Below are positions 37,353 to 48,373 of a stretch of DNA of 64,000 bases, piece after piece. The stretch covers positions 454,992 through 518,991 of the forward strand of contig NZ_FOQM01000003.1 in NCBI RefSeq assembly GCF_900113735.1, in the 5' to 3' direction. The translations under genes were made by a program, and so were the position numbers. Source of the stretch: Bradyrhizobium sp. Gha (GTDB taxonomy: Bacteria; Pseudomonadota; Alphaproteobacteria; Rhizobiales; Xanthobacteraceae). Every line of letters begins with the position of its first letter. The first letter of the stretch is position 1. The notes under the pieces are model-generated. The model was not told the DNA's origin, made no database searches, and was given only the letters and a program-made list of their open reading frames with translations.

Positions 37353-38240
37353 TTAGCGCTGGCGCGGGTCGAGCGCATCGCGCAGGCCATCGCCGAGCAA
37401 GTTCAGCGACAGCACGACGAGGAAGATCGCAAGCCCCGGCCAGATTGCCATCCAGGGCGCCTGGGTCAGGAAGCGTTGCGCCGCATTGAGCATGCTGCCC
37501 CAGGACGGTGCCGGCGGTTGCTGGCCGAGCCCCAGGAACGACAGGGCGGACTCCGCAATGATGGCAGCTGCGATCGACAGCGTGGCCTGCACCAGCAATG
37601 CAGGCAGGATGTTCGGCAGGATGTGCGAGACCGCAATCCGCCAGGGCGGATTGCCGAGGGCGCGCGCGGCCTCGACATAGTCCTCAGCCTTGACGCTCAG
37701 CACCTGTCCGCGCGTGAGACGGATGAAGACGGGGGTGGCAGAGATACCGATCGCAATCATGGCATTGCCGAGACTTGGGCCGAGGAACGCCGCCAGTGCA
37801 ATCGCCAGGATCAGGAACGGACAGGCCAGCATCGCATCGGTGATCCGGCTGATCAGTGCATCGACAAATCCGCCGCGATAGCCGGCGACGAGGCCAAGCG
37901 GCACGCCGATCCCGAGCGCGATCGCAACCGAGATCAGACCGGCAAGCAGCGAGGCACGCGCCCCGTAGATGACGCGGCTGAGGATATCGCGGCCGAGCTC
38001 GTCGGTGCCGAACCAGTGCGCTGCGGTAGGCGGCTTGCGGACCAGGCCCCAGCTTGTCGCGATGGGATCGTAGGGCACGAGAAGCGGCGCAAACAGCGCG
38101 AGCAGGATGAAGATGGTCAGGACCACGAGGCCCGCAACCGCCGCCTTGCGCTTGAACAGGCGGCGCCGCGCGCGGCGCGCCGGGCTGTCCAGTTCGCCTG
38201 GATCCGTGGCTGGATCGGCCGTGAGCACGGCGTCGGTCAT
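37353..38240 (-). CDS. Peptide ABC transporter permease, DppC/GsiD type (system 1)
   Basis: This 295-residue permease has six predicted transmembrane segments, the OppC N-terminal region (AAVAGLVVLTIFILLALFAP), FGTDELGRDILSR near residue 85, and the EAA loop EAARALGNPPWRIAVSHILP near residue 190. It pairs with the DppB-type permease immediately upstream and is the last gene of the 12-gene minus-strand cluster. Confidence 0.93.
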   Translation of the reverse strand: MTDAVLTADPATDPGELDSPARRARRRLFKRKAAVAGLVVLTIFILLALFAPLLVPYDPIATSWGLVRKPPTAAHWFGTDELGRDILSRVIYGARASLLAGLISVAIALGIGVPLGLVAGYRGGFVDALISRITDAMLACPFLILAIALAAFLGPSLGNAMIAIGISATPVFIRLTRGQVLSVKAEDYVEAARALGNPPWRIAVSHILPNILPALLVQATLSIAAAIIAESALSFLGLGQQPPAPSWGSMLNAAQRFLTQAPWMAIWPGLAIFLVVLSLNLLGDGLRDALDPRQR

Positions 38241-38243
38241 CGC

Positions 38244-39185
38244 CTAGCCCCTCAGCCGCGGATTGACGAGGATATAGGCGACGTCGGCAATCAGATTGAG
38301 GGCGATGTAGATGGTGGCGGTCACCAGCACTACACCCTGCACGACGGCGTAGTCGCGGTTGAACACAGCGTCCACGATCAGCTTGCCGAAACCTGGAATG
38401 GAGAAGATCTGCTCCGTCAGCACCGCGCCGGACAACAGCGTGCCGAGCTCGAGCGCGCCGAGCGTGATGATCGGCGTCAGCGCGTTGCGCATCGCGTGCT
38501 TGAGGATGACCGAGCGCTCGGAGAGTCCCTTGGCGCGTGCGGTACGAACATAATCGCTCTCCAGCACCTGCAGCATGGCGCTGCGGGTATGCCGCATCAG
38601 GACCGCGGCAATGGCATTGCCGAGCACGAAGGCGGGCATGATGGTGGCAGCCAGGCTCGCGCGCCAGTTTTCGGTGAGCGGCACATAGCCCGAGGCCGGC
38701 AGCCAGCCGAGCTCGATCGAAAACACGAAGATCAGCATGATGCCGAGCCAGAAGTTCGGCGTCGAGATGCCCCATAGCGCGAAGAAATTGGCGCCGTAGT
38801 CCCAGGCCGTCCCTCTCTTCACGGCCGCGACGATCCCGGCAGGAATGCCGATCAGGAAGGCAATGATGATGGCCATCGCGCCGAGCTGCAGCGTCACCGG
38901 CAGCTTTTGTGCGATCAGCTCGCGCACCGGCATCTTGTTGCGCAAGGACTCGCCGAAGTCGCCGACAAGGACGCCCTTGATCCAGTAGGCGTATTGCACG
39001 GGAATGGGCTGGTCGAGCCGGTATTGGTGCCGGATCTGCTCGATCACATCAGGATCGCGCTCTTCGCCCGCCATCACCAGTGCGGGATCGCCCGGCAGCA
39101 ATTGCTGCAGCGAGAAGATCAGCACCGAGACGAAGAACAAGGTCGGTACGATCTGCGCAAGGCGCCGGGTGAGAAAGTTCAGCAT
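38244..39185 (-). CDS. Peptide ABC transporter permease, DppB/GsiC type (system 1)
   Basis: This 313-residue permease opens with the family N-terminus (FLTRRLAQIVPTLFFVSVLI) and has a DppB-type loop, YVRTARAKGLSERSVILKHA near residue 210, for contact with the ATPases. Three bases separate it from the DppC gene and ten from the binding protein, so these are one transcription unit. The importer subclass (dipeptide or glutathione) is not resolved. Confidence 0.93.
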   Translation of the reverse strand: MLNFLTRRLAQIVPTLFFVSVLIFSLQQLLPGDPALVMAGEERDPDVIEQIRHQYRLDQPIPVQYAYWIKGVLVGDFGESLRNKMPVRELIAQKLPVTLQLGAMAIIIAFLIGIPAGIVAAVKRGTAWDYGANFFALWGISTPNFWLGIMLIFVFSIELGWLPASGYVPLTENWRASLAATIMPAFVLGNAIAAVLMRHTRSAMLQVLESDYVRTARAKGLSERSVILKHAMRNALTPIITLGALELGTLLSGAVLTEQIFSIPGFGKLIVDAVFNRDYAVVQGVVLVTATIYIALNLIADVAYILVNPRLRG

Positions 39186-39195
39186 TCCCGCCGCG

Positions 39196-40704
39196 TCATT
39201 TCAGCTTGAGGCCGACGACGCGCACGAGACCGTCAGGCATCTGCTTGTAGCCTTCGAGTTTGGTGGTGTGCGCGATGATGATGCGGCGGTGGTAGAGGTA
39301 GAGGATCGGCTCCTCGTCCTGGACCAGCTTTGCGAGCGTTTCATAGGTGGCTTTGCGCTTGGCGGAGTCGGTGACGAGACGCGCGTTTTCCAGTGCCTTG
39401 TCGGCCTGTTGATTATTCCAGTCGCTGTAGTTCTGTGGTGCGCCGCTATGCAGGAAGATGAAGGTGTTGCCGTCGGGATCGATGCGGCCGCTCCAGGCGA
39501 GCCAGAAGGCCTGATAATCGCCGGCTTCGGCCTGCTTGAGCCCGGTCGCAAACTCGGTGACACGGATCTTCATGTCGAACCCGGCTTCTGCGGCCATTGA
39601 CTGGATCACCTGCGCGGGTGTCTCGTTTTCCGCGCCTTTCGGCACCAGGAAATCGACGCTGACCGGCGGCGTCACGCCGGCCTCCTTCAGCAGCGCCTTG
39701 GCCTTGTCCACGTTCCGGGCGCGGACCGGAAAGGCCTTTTGATAGTAGGGATGATCGGGATTGACCCATTGATTGCCGACCTGGAACTCGCCGTTGAACG
39801 CGACCTGGTTGATTGCTTCACGGTCGATGGCAAGGTCGAGCGCCTGCCGAACCTTTGCGGACTGGCTGAGCGGTCCCTTGGCTTTGTCCTTGCCGATATT
39901 GAGCGTGACGCCTTGATAGCCGAGTTCGATCGCGGTCGCGACCTTCAGACGTGAATCCGCGCGGACCTCCTTGAGGTCGGTGGCGAGCACGCGCTCGATC
40001 AGATCGAGGCCGCCGGATTTCAGGTTCGCCAGCCGCACGGTGGCGTCGACGATGGGCTGGAACACGACCTTGTCGATGAAGACGTTGTCCTTGTTCCAGT
40101 AGTCGGCGAACTTTTCGAATACGATGCGGTCCTGCTGCACGCGTTCGACGAATTTGTAGGGGCCGGCGCAGACAGGGTGAAGACCGAACTTATCACCGGC
40201 TGCCTTCGCCGCCTTCGGCGACACCATCATGCCGGCGCGGTCGGTGAGCTGGGCGAGCAGCGGCGAGAATGGCGACTTCAACACCAGCTTGATGGTGAGG
40301 GGATCGACGACGTCGATGTGGTCGACCGAGGCAAGCTCCGGCTTGCGGAACGAGCCGGGGAAGGTCAGGTGGCGCTCCAGCGAGAACTTGGCCGCTTCCG
40401 CATCGAACGGCTCCCCGTCGTGGAATTTCACGCCGGGCCGGAGCTTGATGACGAGACCCTTGCCGTCGTCGACCGTTTCGCTCGACAGCGCGAGTTGCGG
40501 CACGATGTTGAGCTTCTCGTCGATGTCGAACAGCTTGTCGCAAAAGGCGGCGAACACGATGCGGCCGACATAGGTGCGCGCCATGGTGGGATCGAGGATA
40601 TCAGGGTCTTCAGCAAGGCCGATGCGCAGCGTGGTCTGGGCCTGGACGGCACCAAGCGACAGGAGGAACGCGGCCGCCGCTGCGGCCAGGCGAAACTTCT
40701 TCAT
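39196..40704 (-). CDS. Peptide-type ABC transporter substrate-binding protein (system 1)
   Basis: This 502-residue periplasmic receptor of SBP family 5 starts at ATG 40704 with a signal peptide (MKKFRLAAAAAAFLLSLGA, cleaved near VQA). Family landmarks are the mature start TTLRIGLAEDPDILDPT and the VKFHDGEPFDAE motif. The frame is open to 40764 without a better start. It shares the operon with DppB/DppC-type permeases. Ligands of this family include di/oligopeptides, glutathione, nickel and opines. Confidence 0.92.
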   Translation of the reverse strand: MKKFRLAAAAAAFLLSLGAVQAQTTLRIGLAEDPDILDPTMARTYVGRIVFAAFCDKLFDIDEKLNIVPQLALSSETVDDGKGLVIKLRPGVKFHDGEPFDAEAAKFSLERHLTFPGSFRKPELASVDHIDVVDPLTIKLVLKSPFSPLLAQLTDRAGMMVSPKAAKAAGDKFGLHPVCAGPYKFVERVQQDRIVFEKFADYWNKDNVFIDKVVFQPIVDATVRLANLKSGGLDLIERVLATDLKEVRADSRLKVATAIELGYQGVTLNIGKDKAKGPLSQSAKVRQALDLAIDREAINQVAFNGEFQVGNQWVNPDHPYYQKAFPVRARNVDKAKALLKEAGVTPPVSVDFLVPKGAENETPAQVIQSMAAEAGFDMKIRVTEFATGLKQAEAGDYQAFWLAWSGRIDPDGNTFIFLHSGAPQNYSDWNNQQADKALENARLVTDSAKRKATYETLAKLVQDEEPILYLYHRRIIIAHTTKLEGYKQMPDGLVRVVGLKLK

Positions 40705-40726
40705 CAGACAGTCCCCATTGCTCCGG

Positions 40727-41833
40727 CTACGTTGTCGTAGGCCTTGCACTCTGTATACCAACACCTGAGGGGGCCGCGCCTTCCGTCTTTCGGCTGAAGG
40801 CCGCGACTAATTTCGCCAGCGTCGGCGTAAATCCGGCCGCAGCCGGCAGGATGGCCTCGGCTGGGGGCAGCTCATTGACGCGATGGCAGGCGGTGGCGTG
40901 GCCTGCGCCGTCGACCGCCAATTCCGGCACCTCGGTGCGGCAACGCTCGATCACGAACGGGCAGCGGGTATGGAAACGACAGCCCGCCGGCGGATTGAGC
41001 GCGCTCGGGATCTCGCCTTGCAGCACGGCCCTCGCGCGCTTGGCGCGAGGTTGCGGCAGGGGGATCGCGGACAACAGGGCGCGGCTGTAGGGATGGCGCG
41101 GCCCGGCGAACAACTCGTCCGCCTCGGCCTCTTCGACGATACGGCCGAGATTCATCACCGCGACGCGGTCGGCGATGTGCTTGACCACTGCGAGGTCGTG
41201 CGAGACGAAGATGTAGGCGAGGCCCAGCCGGTCCTGTAGTTCGCGCAGCAGATTCAATATCTGCGAACGGATCGAGACGTCGAGCGCCGAGACCGGCTCG
41301 TCGCAGATGATCAGTTTCGGCTCGACTGCCAGCGCGCGCGCGATGGCGATACGCTGGCGCTGGCCGCCGGAGAACTCGTGCGGATAGCGCCGCGCCAGCC
41401 GCGGCTCCAGCCCGACCAGCCGCAATAGCTCCGCGACGCGCTCGCGCCGCTGTGCCGGTGGGACGAGATCGTGGAGCGCGAGCGGTTCGGTCAGGACCTG
41501 GGCGACGGTCATGCGTGGATTGAGCGAGGCGTAGGGATCCTGGAAGATGATCTGGGCCTCGCGGCGGAATTTTCGGAGCGCATCGGCGCCGAGCGAGAGC
41601 AGGTCGCGGCCGTCGAACCGCAGGCTGCCTGCATCCGGCTCGATCAACCGCAACACCAGGCGGCTCACGGTCGATTTGCCGCAACCGGACTCGCCGACCA
41701 AGGCAAGCGTCTTGCCGGCTTCGAGCGAGAACGACACCCCATCGACGGCTTTGACATGCGCCCGCGCCCGGCCGAACAACGAGCGCCCGGCGACGAAGTG
41801 CTTGACCAGCCCTTCGACCTCAAGCAGTGCCAT
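40727..41833 (-). CDS. Peptide ABC transporter ATP-binding protein, DppF type (system 1)
   Basis: This 368-residue ATPase has Walker [10 protein letters not shown], signature [15 protein letters not shown], Walker [13 protein letters not shown], and the C-terminal oligopeptide-transporter extension with a Cys cluster ([12 protein letters not shown]). Its start overlaps the DppD stop by one base. The tail of about 40 residues is longer than usual. It works with the neighbouring DppD-type ATPase as a heterodimer. Confidence 0.93.
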   Translation of the reverse strand: MALLEVEGLVKHFVAGRSLFGRARAHVKAVDGVSFSLEAGKTLALVGESGCGKSTVSRLVLRLIEPDAGSLRFDGRDLLSLGADALRKFRREAQIIFQDPYASLNPRMTVAQVLTEPLALHDLVPPAQRRERVAELLRLVGLEPRLARRYPHEFSGGQRQRIAIARALAVEPKLIICDEPVSALDVSIRSQILNLLRELQDRLGLAYIFVSHDLAVVKHIADRVAVMNLGRIVEEAEADELFAGPRHPYSRALLSAIPLPQPRAKRARAVLQGEIPSALNPPAGCRFHTRCPFVIERCRTEVPELAVDGAGHATACHRVNELPPAEAILPAAAGFTPTLAKLVAAFSRKTEGAAPSGVGIQSARPTTT

Positions 41834-42822
41834 CAGGTCACCAGCAATTCAAGCGGCGCGCGGATGCAGCGCGAGACGTGGCTGGGGCTGACGGCCATCA
41901 GTGGCGGCGGCGTCTTGGTGCAGGCCTCCAGCACGAAGGGACAGCGCGCGGCGAAGCGGCAGCCGGCGGGCGGTTGCGCCATGTTCGGCACCATGCCTTC
42001 AATGGTCGCCAGTTGCTCGGCGCGATGGTCGAGCCGCGGGATCGAGCCGAGCAGGCCGACGGTGTAGGGATGCTGCGGCGCCGAGAACAATTCGTCGACA
42101 GGCGCGCGCTCGACGATCTCGCCGGCATACATCACCGCGACCTCGTCGCAGACTTCGGCGACGACGCCGAGATCGTGCGTGATCAGGATGATGGCGGCGC
42201 CGCTCGCCGCCTTCAACTCGCGCATCAGCTCCAGGATCTGAGCCTGCAGCGTGACGTCGAGCGCGGTGGTTGGCTCATCCGCGATCAGCAGTTGCGGGTC
42301 GCAGGCCAGCGCCATTGCGATCATCACGCGCTGGCGCATCCCGCCCGAGAGCACGTGGGGATATTCGTCGATGCGCCGTTCGGGCGAGGGGATATGGACC
42401 CGCCGCAGCAGCTCGATTGCCCGCTCGCGCGCACTCTTTCGCGCGCCGCCACGGTGGCGCAAGATCGTCTCGATGATCTGGTCGCCGATCGTAAAACTCG
42501 GGTTGAGCGAGGTCATCGGCTCCTGAAAGATCATCGCGAGCCGGTTGCCGCGCAAGTCGCGCAGCGTCTGGTCCGGTGTCTTCAGCAGGTCGAGGCCGTC
42601 GAAGCGGATCGCGCCCGATATCTCGGCGCTCTGCTTCGGCAGCAGGCCCATGATTGCCAGCGAGGTCACGCTCTTGCCGCAGCCGGATTCGCCGACAAGG
42701 CCGAGCGTCGCACCGTTGGCGACGCTGAGATCGAGGCTGTCGACCGCATGGGTGATGCGGCCGTCGTCGCCGTGGAAGCGAATGCGCAGATCGCTGATCT
42801 CAATGAGGGGGCTCGCGCTCAT
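41833..42822 (-). CDS. Peptide ABC transporter ATP-binding protein, DppD type (system 1)
   Basis: This ATPase is 329 residues from ATG 42822; the frame runs open to 43011, but that stretch overlaps the DUF1028 gene. It has Walker [10 protein letters not shown], signature [15 protein letters not shown], Walker [13 protein letters not shown], and a C-terminal Cys cluster ([11 protein letters not shown]). The start overlaps the DUF1028 stop by four bases, tying the transporter to that enzyme-like protein. Confidence 0.93.
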   Translation of the reverse strand: MSASPLIEISDLRIRFHGDDGRITHAVDSLDLSVANGATLGLVGESGCGKSVTSLAIMGLLPKQSAEISGAIRFDGLDLLKTPDQTLRDLRGNRLAMIFQEPMTSLNPSFTIGDQIIETILRHRGGARKSARERAIELLRRVHIPSPERRIDEYPHVLSGGMRQRVMIAMALACDPQLLIADEPTTALDVTLQAQILELMRELKAASGAAIILITHDLGVVAEVCDEVAVMYAGEIVERAPVDELFSAPQHPYTVGLLGSIPRLDHRAEQLATIEGMVPNMAQPPAGCRFAARCPFVLEACTKTPPPLMAVSPSHVSRCIRAPLELLVT

Positions 42823-43529
42823 GCTTGCCTTGCCTGCGCCGCTTTGATGCTGGCGTCGATGACGCTGCGATCGGTATTGCCGGCCGGGTTCTGCCGCGTC
42901 GGCATGGACGAGCGGAAGTGAACCCAGAGCTCGTGACTGACGCGTTCGAGGCGCTCGAGTTCGCCGAGCGGGTCGGGATGGTCGTCGGCGCGGATGTCCA
43001 GCGCCGGCCATTCCTCCTCGCCATGGATCAGCAGCGCCGCGGACTGCTTGCCGCGCTTGTCGCCGCCGGCAGCTTCGCCCGCGCGCATCGCCGCCAGCAG
43101 CCGGCGCGGAAAAGGCAGGCTGTCATTGGCGATATAAGTCTTCGCTGTTTCGGCTGGGACATCGGGGCCCGCGAGCATATTGCCGGCGATCGAAAAACCG
43201 CTGCCTTGGATGTGCCCGCACCAATCGACGCAGTCGCGCCCGGTATGCGCGGCGATCGCGCCGCTCGCATCCATGATGTGGATCTGCCGGCTTTCGCGGC
43301 CGTCATCGGTCGCGAGCAGCGTGGCGAGGACATCGTGAGCGTTCAGGCCCTCGCGCAGCAACTTGACGCCGTCGATGCCATAATAGGGATTGACGAAGGC
43401 CTGGGTCGCGATCGCGCCGAAGCCCGCCGCGACATAGGGCACGCGCGCGCCGACGGCGAAGAAGCGGGTCGCAACGGCGATGCCGAACTGGCCGGTGGCA
43501 GGGTCTCGCGCGATGATCGACCAGGTCAT
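42819..43529 (-). CDS. DUF1028 family protein (Ntn-hydrolase-like)
   Basis: This 236-residue protein matches the DUF1028 pattern: MTWSIIARDPATGQFGIAVATRF at the start, GAIATQAFVNP, and GRDCVDWCGHIQGSGFSIAGNML mid-protein. The family is thought to be Ntn-hydrolase-related and is often found beside amino-acid or peptide importers. It lies between the gamma-glutamyltransferase and the system 1 ATPases, separated by nine bases from the former. A role in amide or peptide cleavage is inference. Confidence 0.85.
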   Translation of the reverse strand: MTWSIIARDPATGQFGIAVATRFFAVGARVPYVAAGFGAIATQAFVNPYYGIDGVKLLREGLNAHDVLATLLATDDGRESRQIHIMDASGAIAAHTGRDCVDWCGHIQGSGFSIAGNMLAGPDVPAETAKTYIANDSLPFPRRLLAAMRAGEAAGGDKRGKQSAALLIHGEEEWPALDIRADDHPDPLGELERLERVSHELWVHFRSSMPTRQNPAGNTDRSVIDASIKAAQARQA

Positions 43530-43538
43530 GTGTTGCCT

Positions 43539-45344
43539 TCAGCGTCCTGCGGCGTAACCCTGCATGCCCCGCGGATTGGCCGCGGCGCGGCGGCGCACGC
43601 CGACACGCGAGGCCGCTGTGAGGCGGCCTTCCGACCAGTCGGGGCCGACCTCGACGATATGCCCGCGCTCGCGAAGGTTCTCGACTGTCGCCTTCGGTAC
43701 GCGGTTCTCGACCACGAGCACGCCAGGACGTGCGGTGCGCGGCCAGAACGAGATCGGGAAGTGCTCGGAGTGCCAGGCCGGCGCGTCGATCGCCTCCTGG
43801 AGATTGAGGTTGCAATGGACATGGCGCAGGAAGAACTGCGTGATCCATTGATCCTGCTGGTCGCCGCCGGGCGAACCCCAGGCGAGATACGGCTCGCCGT
43901 CACGCAATGCCATGGTCGGCGAGAGCGTGGTGCGTGGCCGCTTGCCCGGCGCGAGCGAGCCAGGATGGTCTTCCTCGAGCCAGAACATCTGCGCACGGCT
44001 GCCGAGGCAGAAGCCGAGCTCGGGAATGATTGGCGAGGATTGCAGCCAACCGCCCGAAGGTGTCGAGGACACCATGTTGCCGGCCTTGTCGATGATATCG
44101 AAATGCACGGTGTCACCGCGCACCTCGCCGAAGCGTCCGACGGTCGGCTCGCCGGCGCCGAGCGCGCCGACCGCTTCGCGCTGGCCCTCGGCGCGGCGCA
44201 GCTTGACCACGCCGCCGAAGCCTTCGACGGTGCCGGGGACGAAATCGAGCGAGGCCTTGTCGGTGACGAGTTTGCGGCGCTGGTCGTTGTAGGCATCCGA
44301 TAGTAGTGTCTCTATCGGAATGTCGGAGAACTTCGGATCTCCGTAGAATTTTTCGCGGTCGGCGAAGGCAAGCTTGGCGCATTCGATCTGCAGATGGATG
44401 AACTCCGGCCCGGTCGGATCGAGCCCGTCGAGCGCGAATCCCTTGAGCAGTGCGAGCTGCTGCAGCGTCACCGGCCCCTGGCTCCAGACGCCGGCCTTGC
44501 AGACGGTGTAACGGCCATAATCGTAGGTGAGGGGCGCCTCGATCGTTGGCTGCCAGCGCGCCATGTCGTCGGCCGAGAGCACGCCGCGATGCGGCGAGCC
44601 GCTGACGTCCATCACCTCCTGCGTCCGGCAGAATTTGTCGATGGCTTCCGCGACAAAACCCTGCGACCATGATTTCCGCGCGCGCTCGATCTCGGTCTCG
44701 CGGCCACCGCCGCCGCTCTCGGCTTCGTTGAGAATGCGGGTGTAGGTCGCAGCCAGCGTCTTGTTGGTGAAGATCGTGCCGGGCTTCGGGACCTCGCCGT
44801 TCGGCAGGTAGACCGCGGCCGAGGTCGGCCAGTGCTTGCGGAACAATTGCTCGACGGTCTGGATCGTGGCGCAAGCCCGCTCGACCAGCGGATAGCCGTC
44901 GCGTGCGTAGGAGATCGCTGGCTCCAGCACGTCGCGCACACGCATCGTGCCGTAGTCCCGCAGCAGCATCATCCAGGATTCGAAAGTGCCAGGGACGCAG
45001 GCCGCAAGCAGGCCGGTGCCGGGCACCATGTCGAGGCCTTCGCCCTTGTAATGGGCAATGGTGGCGCGGGCCGGCGCCGGGCCCTGGCCGCAGATCACCT
45101 CGGTGCAGCCGCGCCTGACGTCATGCACGATAACAGGCACATCTCCGCCGGGGCCATTCAGATGCGGCTCGACCACCTGAAGCGTGAAAGCGGTGGCGAC
45201 CCCGGCGTCGAACGCGTTGCCGCCCCTTTCCAGGATGGACATGCCTATGGCGGTCGCGATCCAGTGGGTCGTGGCAACGACGCCGAACGTGCCCTCGATC
45301 TCGGGCCGCGTCGTGAAGGGATCCGGATTGACGTTGCTGGCCAT
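43539..45344 (-). CDS. ggt: Gamma-glutamyltransferase family protein
   Basis: This 601-residue Ntn hydrolase is expected to self-cleave before a Thr in GDTVHFDIID and to transfer or hydrolyse gamma-glutamyl groups, for example from glutathione. Other traits are the N-terminal region with ATHWIATAIGMSILERGGNAFD and the C-terminal GSPGGDQQ. I see no clear signal peptide, which suggests a cytoplasmic or unusual location. Its location between two peptide importers fits scavenging of gamma-glutamyl peptides. Confidence 0.88.
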   Translation of the reverse strand: MASNVNPDPFTTRPEIEGTFGVVATTHWIATAIGMSILERGGNAFDAGVATAFTLQVVEPHLNGPGGDVPVIVHDVRRGCTEVICGQGPAPARATIAHYKGEGLDMVPGTGLLAACVPGTFESWMMLLRDYGTMRVRDVLEPAISYARDGYPLVERACATIQTVEQLFRKHWPTSAAVYLPNGEVPKPGTIFTNKTLAATYTRILNEAESGGGGRETEIERARKSWSQGFVAEAIDKFCRTQEVMDVSGSPHRGVLSADDMARWQPTIEAPLTYDYGRYTVCKAGVWSQGPVTLQQLALLKGFALDGLDPTGPEFIHLQIECAKLAFADREKFYGDPKFSDIPIETLLSDAYNDQRRKLVTDKASLDFVPGTVEGFGGVVKLRRAEGQREAVGALGAGEPTVGRFGEVRGDTVHFDIIDKAGNMVSSTPSGGWLQSSPIIPELGFCLGSRAQMFWLEEDHPGSLAPGKRPRTTLSPTMALRDGEPYLAWGSPGGDQQDQWITQFFLRHVHCNLNLQEAIDAPAWHSEHFPISFWPRTARPGVLVVENRVPKATVENLRERGHIVEVGPDWSEGRLTAASRVGVRRRAAANPRGMQGYAAGR

Positions 45345-45423
45345 GGGCTACCTCATTTGCGGCGCGCAATTGATCACAGGCCATGCCGTGCCGCCAATGC
45401 GTGCGCCGCATGGCACGGGCGCG

Positions 45424-46409
<986 letters not shown>

Positions 46410-46413
<4 letters not shown>

Positions 46414-47396
46414 GCCGCAGTCTCCGCCGGCGCCGCATCATAGAGATGGCAGGCCACCGATTGTGTGCCGCGCGACAGCGGCTCGGGCCGTTCCACCCGG
46501 CAACGATCGAAGGCGGAAGCGCAGCGCGGATTGAACGCGCAGCCACGCGGGATCGCCGACAGGCGCGGCATCGAGCCTGGAATCTGCACCAGGCGCTTGT
46601 CTTCACCGGCCAGCGTCGGGATCGCGCCCATCAGACCCTTGGCATAGGGGTGCAGCGGATTCCTCACGACATCCTGCACGGGGCCAATCTCGGCGACGCG
46701 GCCGGCGTACATCACCGCGACGCGGTCGGAGGTCTCGGCGATCACGCCCATGTCGTGGGTCACCAGCATCACGGCGGTGCCGTGGTCGCGCCCGAGCCGC
46801 TTGATCAGCGAGATGATCTGCGCCTGCACGGAGACGTCGAGCGCGGTGGTGGGCTCGTCCGCAATGATCAGCTCCGGCTCGGCGCAGATCGCGAGCGCAA
46901 TCACCACGCGCTGGCGCATGCCGCCGGAGAATTCGTGGGGATAGCCGTCGATGCGTTTTTCCGGTGCGGGGATTCCGACTTCCGCGAGAAGGTCGATGGC
47001 ACGGCGGCGGGCGGCCGTCTCGGACAGATTGAGATGGGTCCGGATCGTCTCCACGACCTGGTCGCCGACCTTGTACAGCGGATTGAGCGAGGTCAGCGGA
47101 TCCTGGAAGATCATGCCGATGCGTTTTCCGCGCACGCGGCGCATCTCCTCCGGTGGCAGATTGTCGATGCGCAGGCCAGCGAGGCGAATCTCGCCACCGG
47201 CGATGCGGCCGGGCGGATCGATCAGGCCGATCACCGAAAGCCCCGTGACGGATTTGCCGGCGCCGGACTCTCCAACCACGCCGAGCACCTCACCCTTGGC
47301 GATATCGAAGGAGACGCCGTCGATGGCGCGCAACGTGCCGCGGCGGGAGGCGAACTCGACCTGGAGATTACGAACGGAGAGAACGGGTTCGGTCAT
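46410..47396 (-). CDS. Peptide ABC transporter ATP-binding protein, DppD type (system 2)
   Basis: This ATPase is 328 residues from ATG 47396; the longer open frame to 47525 overlaps the permease gene and is rejected. It has Walker A GESGAGKSV, signature [15 protein letters not shown], Walker [13 protein letters not shown], and a Cys-containing C-terminal extension (PRGCAFNPRCAS). It forms the ATPase pair with the next gene for the system 2 importer. Confidence 0.93.
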
Positions 47397-47409
47397 GAAT
47401 GCTGTAGAC

Positions 47410-48372
47410 TCATCGGAGCTTGGGGTTGAGTGCGTCGCGCAGCCAGTCGCCGAGCAGGTTGATCGACAGGATAAGCGCCGCGAGTGCGAATCCAGGGAAG
47501 GCGACGATCCACCATTCGCCGGCAAACAGATAGCCGTTGCCGATGCGGATCAGCGTGCCGAGCGACGGCATGGTCTCGGGCATGCCCGAGCCGAGGAACG
47601 ACAGCGTCGCCTCGGTGATGATGGCCAGCGCGAGGTTGATGGTGGCGATCACGAGGATCGGCCCCGTGGTGTTCGGCAGCACGTGGCGCAGCATGATCAC
47701 GGGGGCGGGCAGCCCGATCAACTGCGCGGCTGCGACATAATCCTTGTTCTTCTCGACCAGGACCGAGCCACGCACCGTGCGCGCGTATTGCACCCAAAAG
47801 CTCAGCCCGATCGCGAAGACCAGGACCGCCAACATGCTCGTCTCGTCGAGCTTGTTGCCCAAGACCGATTTGGCGATGCCATTGATCAACAGCGCGATCA
47901 GGATAGCCGGAAACGAAAGCTGTACGTCGGCGATGCGCATGATCAGCCCATCGACGGCGCCGCCGAAATAGCCCGCCGTCAGCCCAAGCAGGATGCCGAT
48001 CGCGCCGGACAGGACCACGCCGAGTACGCCGACGAGCAGCGAGATACGCAGTCCGTAGAGGATCGCAGACAGCACGTCGCGGCCCTGCTCGTCGGTGCCG
48101 AGCAGGAACGGGCTTTGGCCGTCGGCGGTCCAGAGCGGCGAGATGCGCGAATTCATCAGCTGGAGCTGTGCCGGGTCGAACGGATTTTGCACCGACAGCA
48201 CCGAGGCGAAGATCGCGACCAGGAAGAACAGCAGCGTCACACCCGCCGCGATCATGGTGATCTTAGAGCGGCGGAACGAATAGAACAGGTCGCTGTCGAG
48301 CGCGCGCCTGAACCAGCCGGGCGCCGCCGCAGGGCGCTTCTCGGTCGGATGGGGAACGACGGCTTCGCTCAT
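47410..48372 (-). CDS. Peptide ABC transporter permease, DppC type (system 2)
   Basis: This permease is 320 residues from ATG 48372. It has the OppC-type N-terminal TM, FLLGTDEQGRDVLSAILYG near residue 95, and the EAA loop YVAAAQLIGLPAPVIMLRHV near residue 215. It lies one base from the upstream DppB stop and 13 bases before the DppD start, within one operon. Confidence 0.93.
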   Translation of the reverse strand: MSEAVVPHPTEKRPAAAPGWFRRALDSDLFYSFRRSKITMIAAGVTLLFFLVAIFASVLSVQNPFDPAQLQLMNSRISPLWTADGQSPFLLGTDEQGRDVLSAILYGLRISLLVGVLGVVLSGAIGILLGLTAGYFGGAVDGLIMRIADVQLSFPAILIALLINGIAKSVLGNKLDETSMLAVLVFAIGLSFWVQYARTVRGSVLVEKNKDYVAAAQLIGLPAPVIMLRHVLPNTTGPILVIATINLALAIITEATLSFLGSGMPETMPSLGTLIRIGNGYLFAGEWWIVAFPGFALAALILSINLLGDWLRDALNPKLR

Positions 48373-48373
48373 G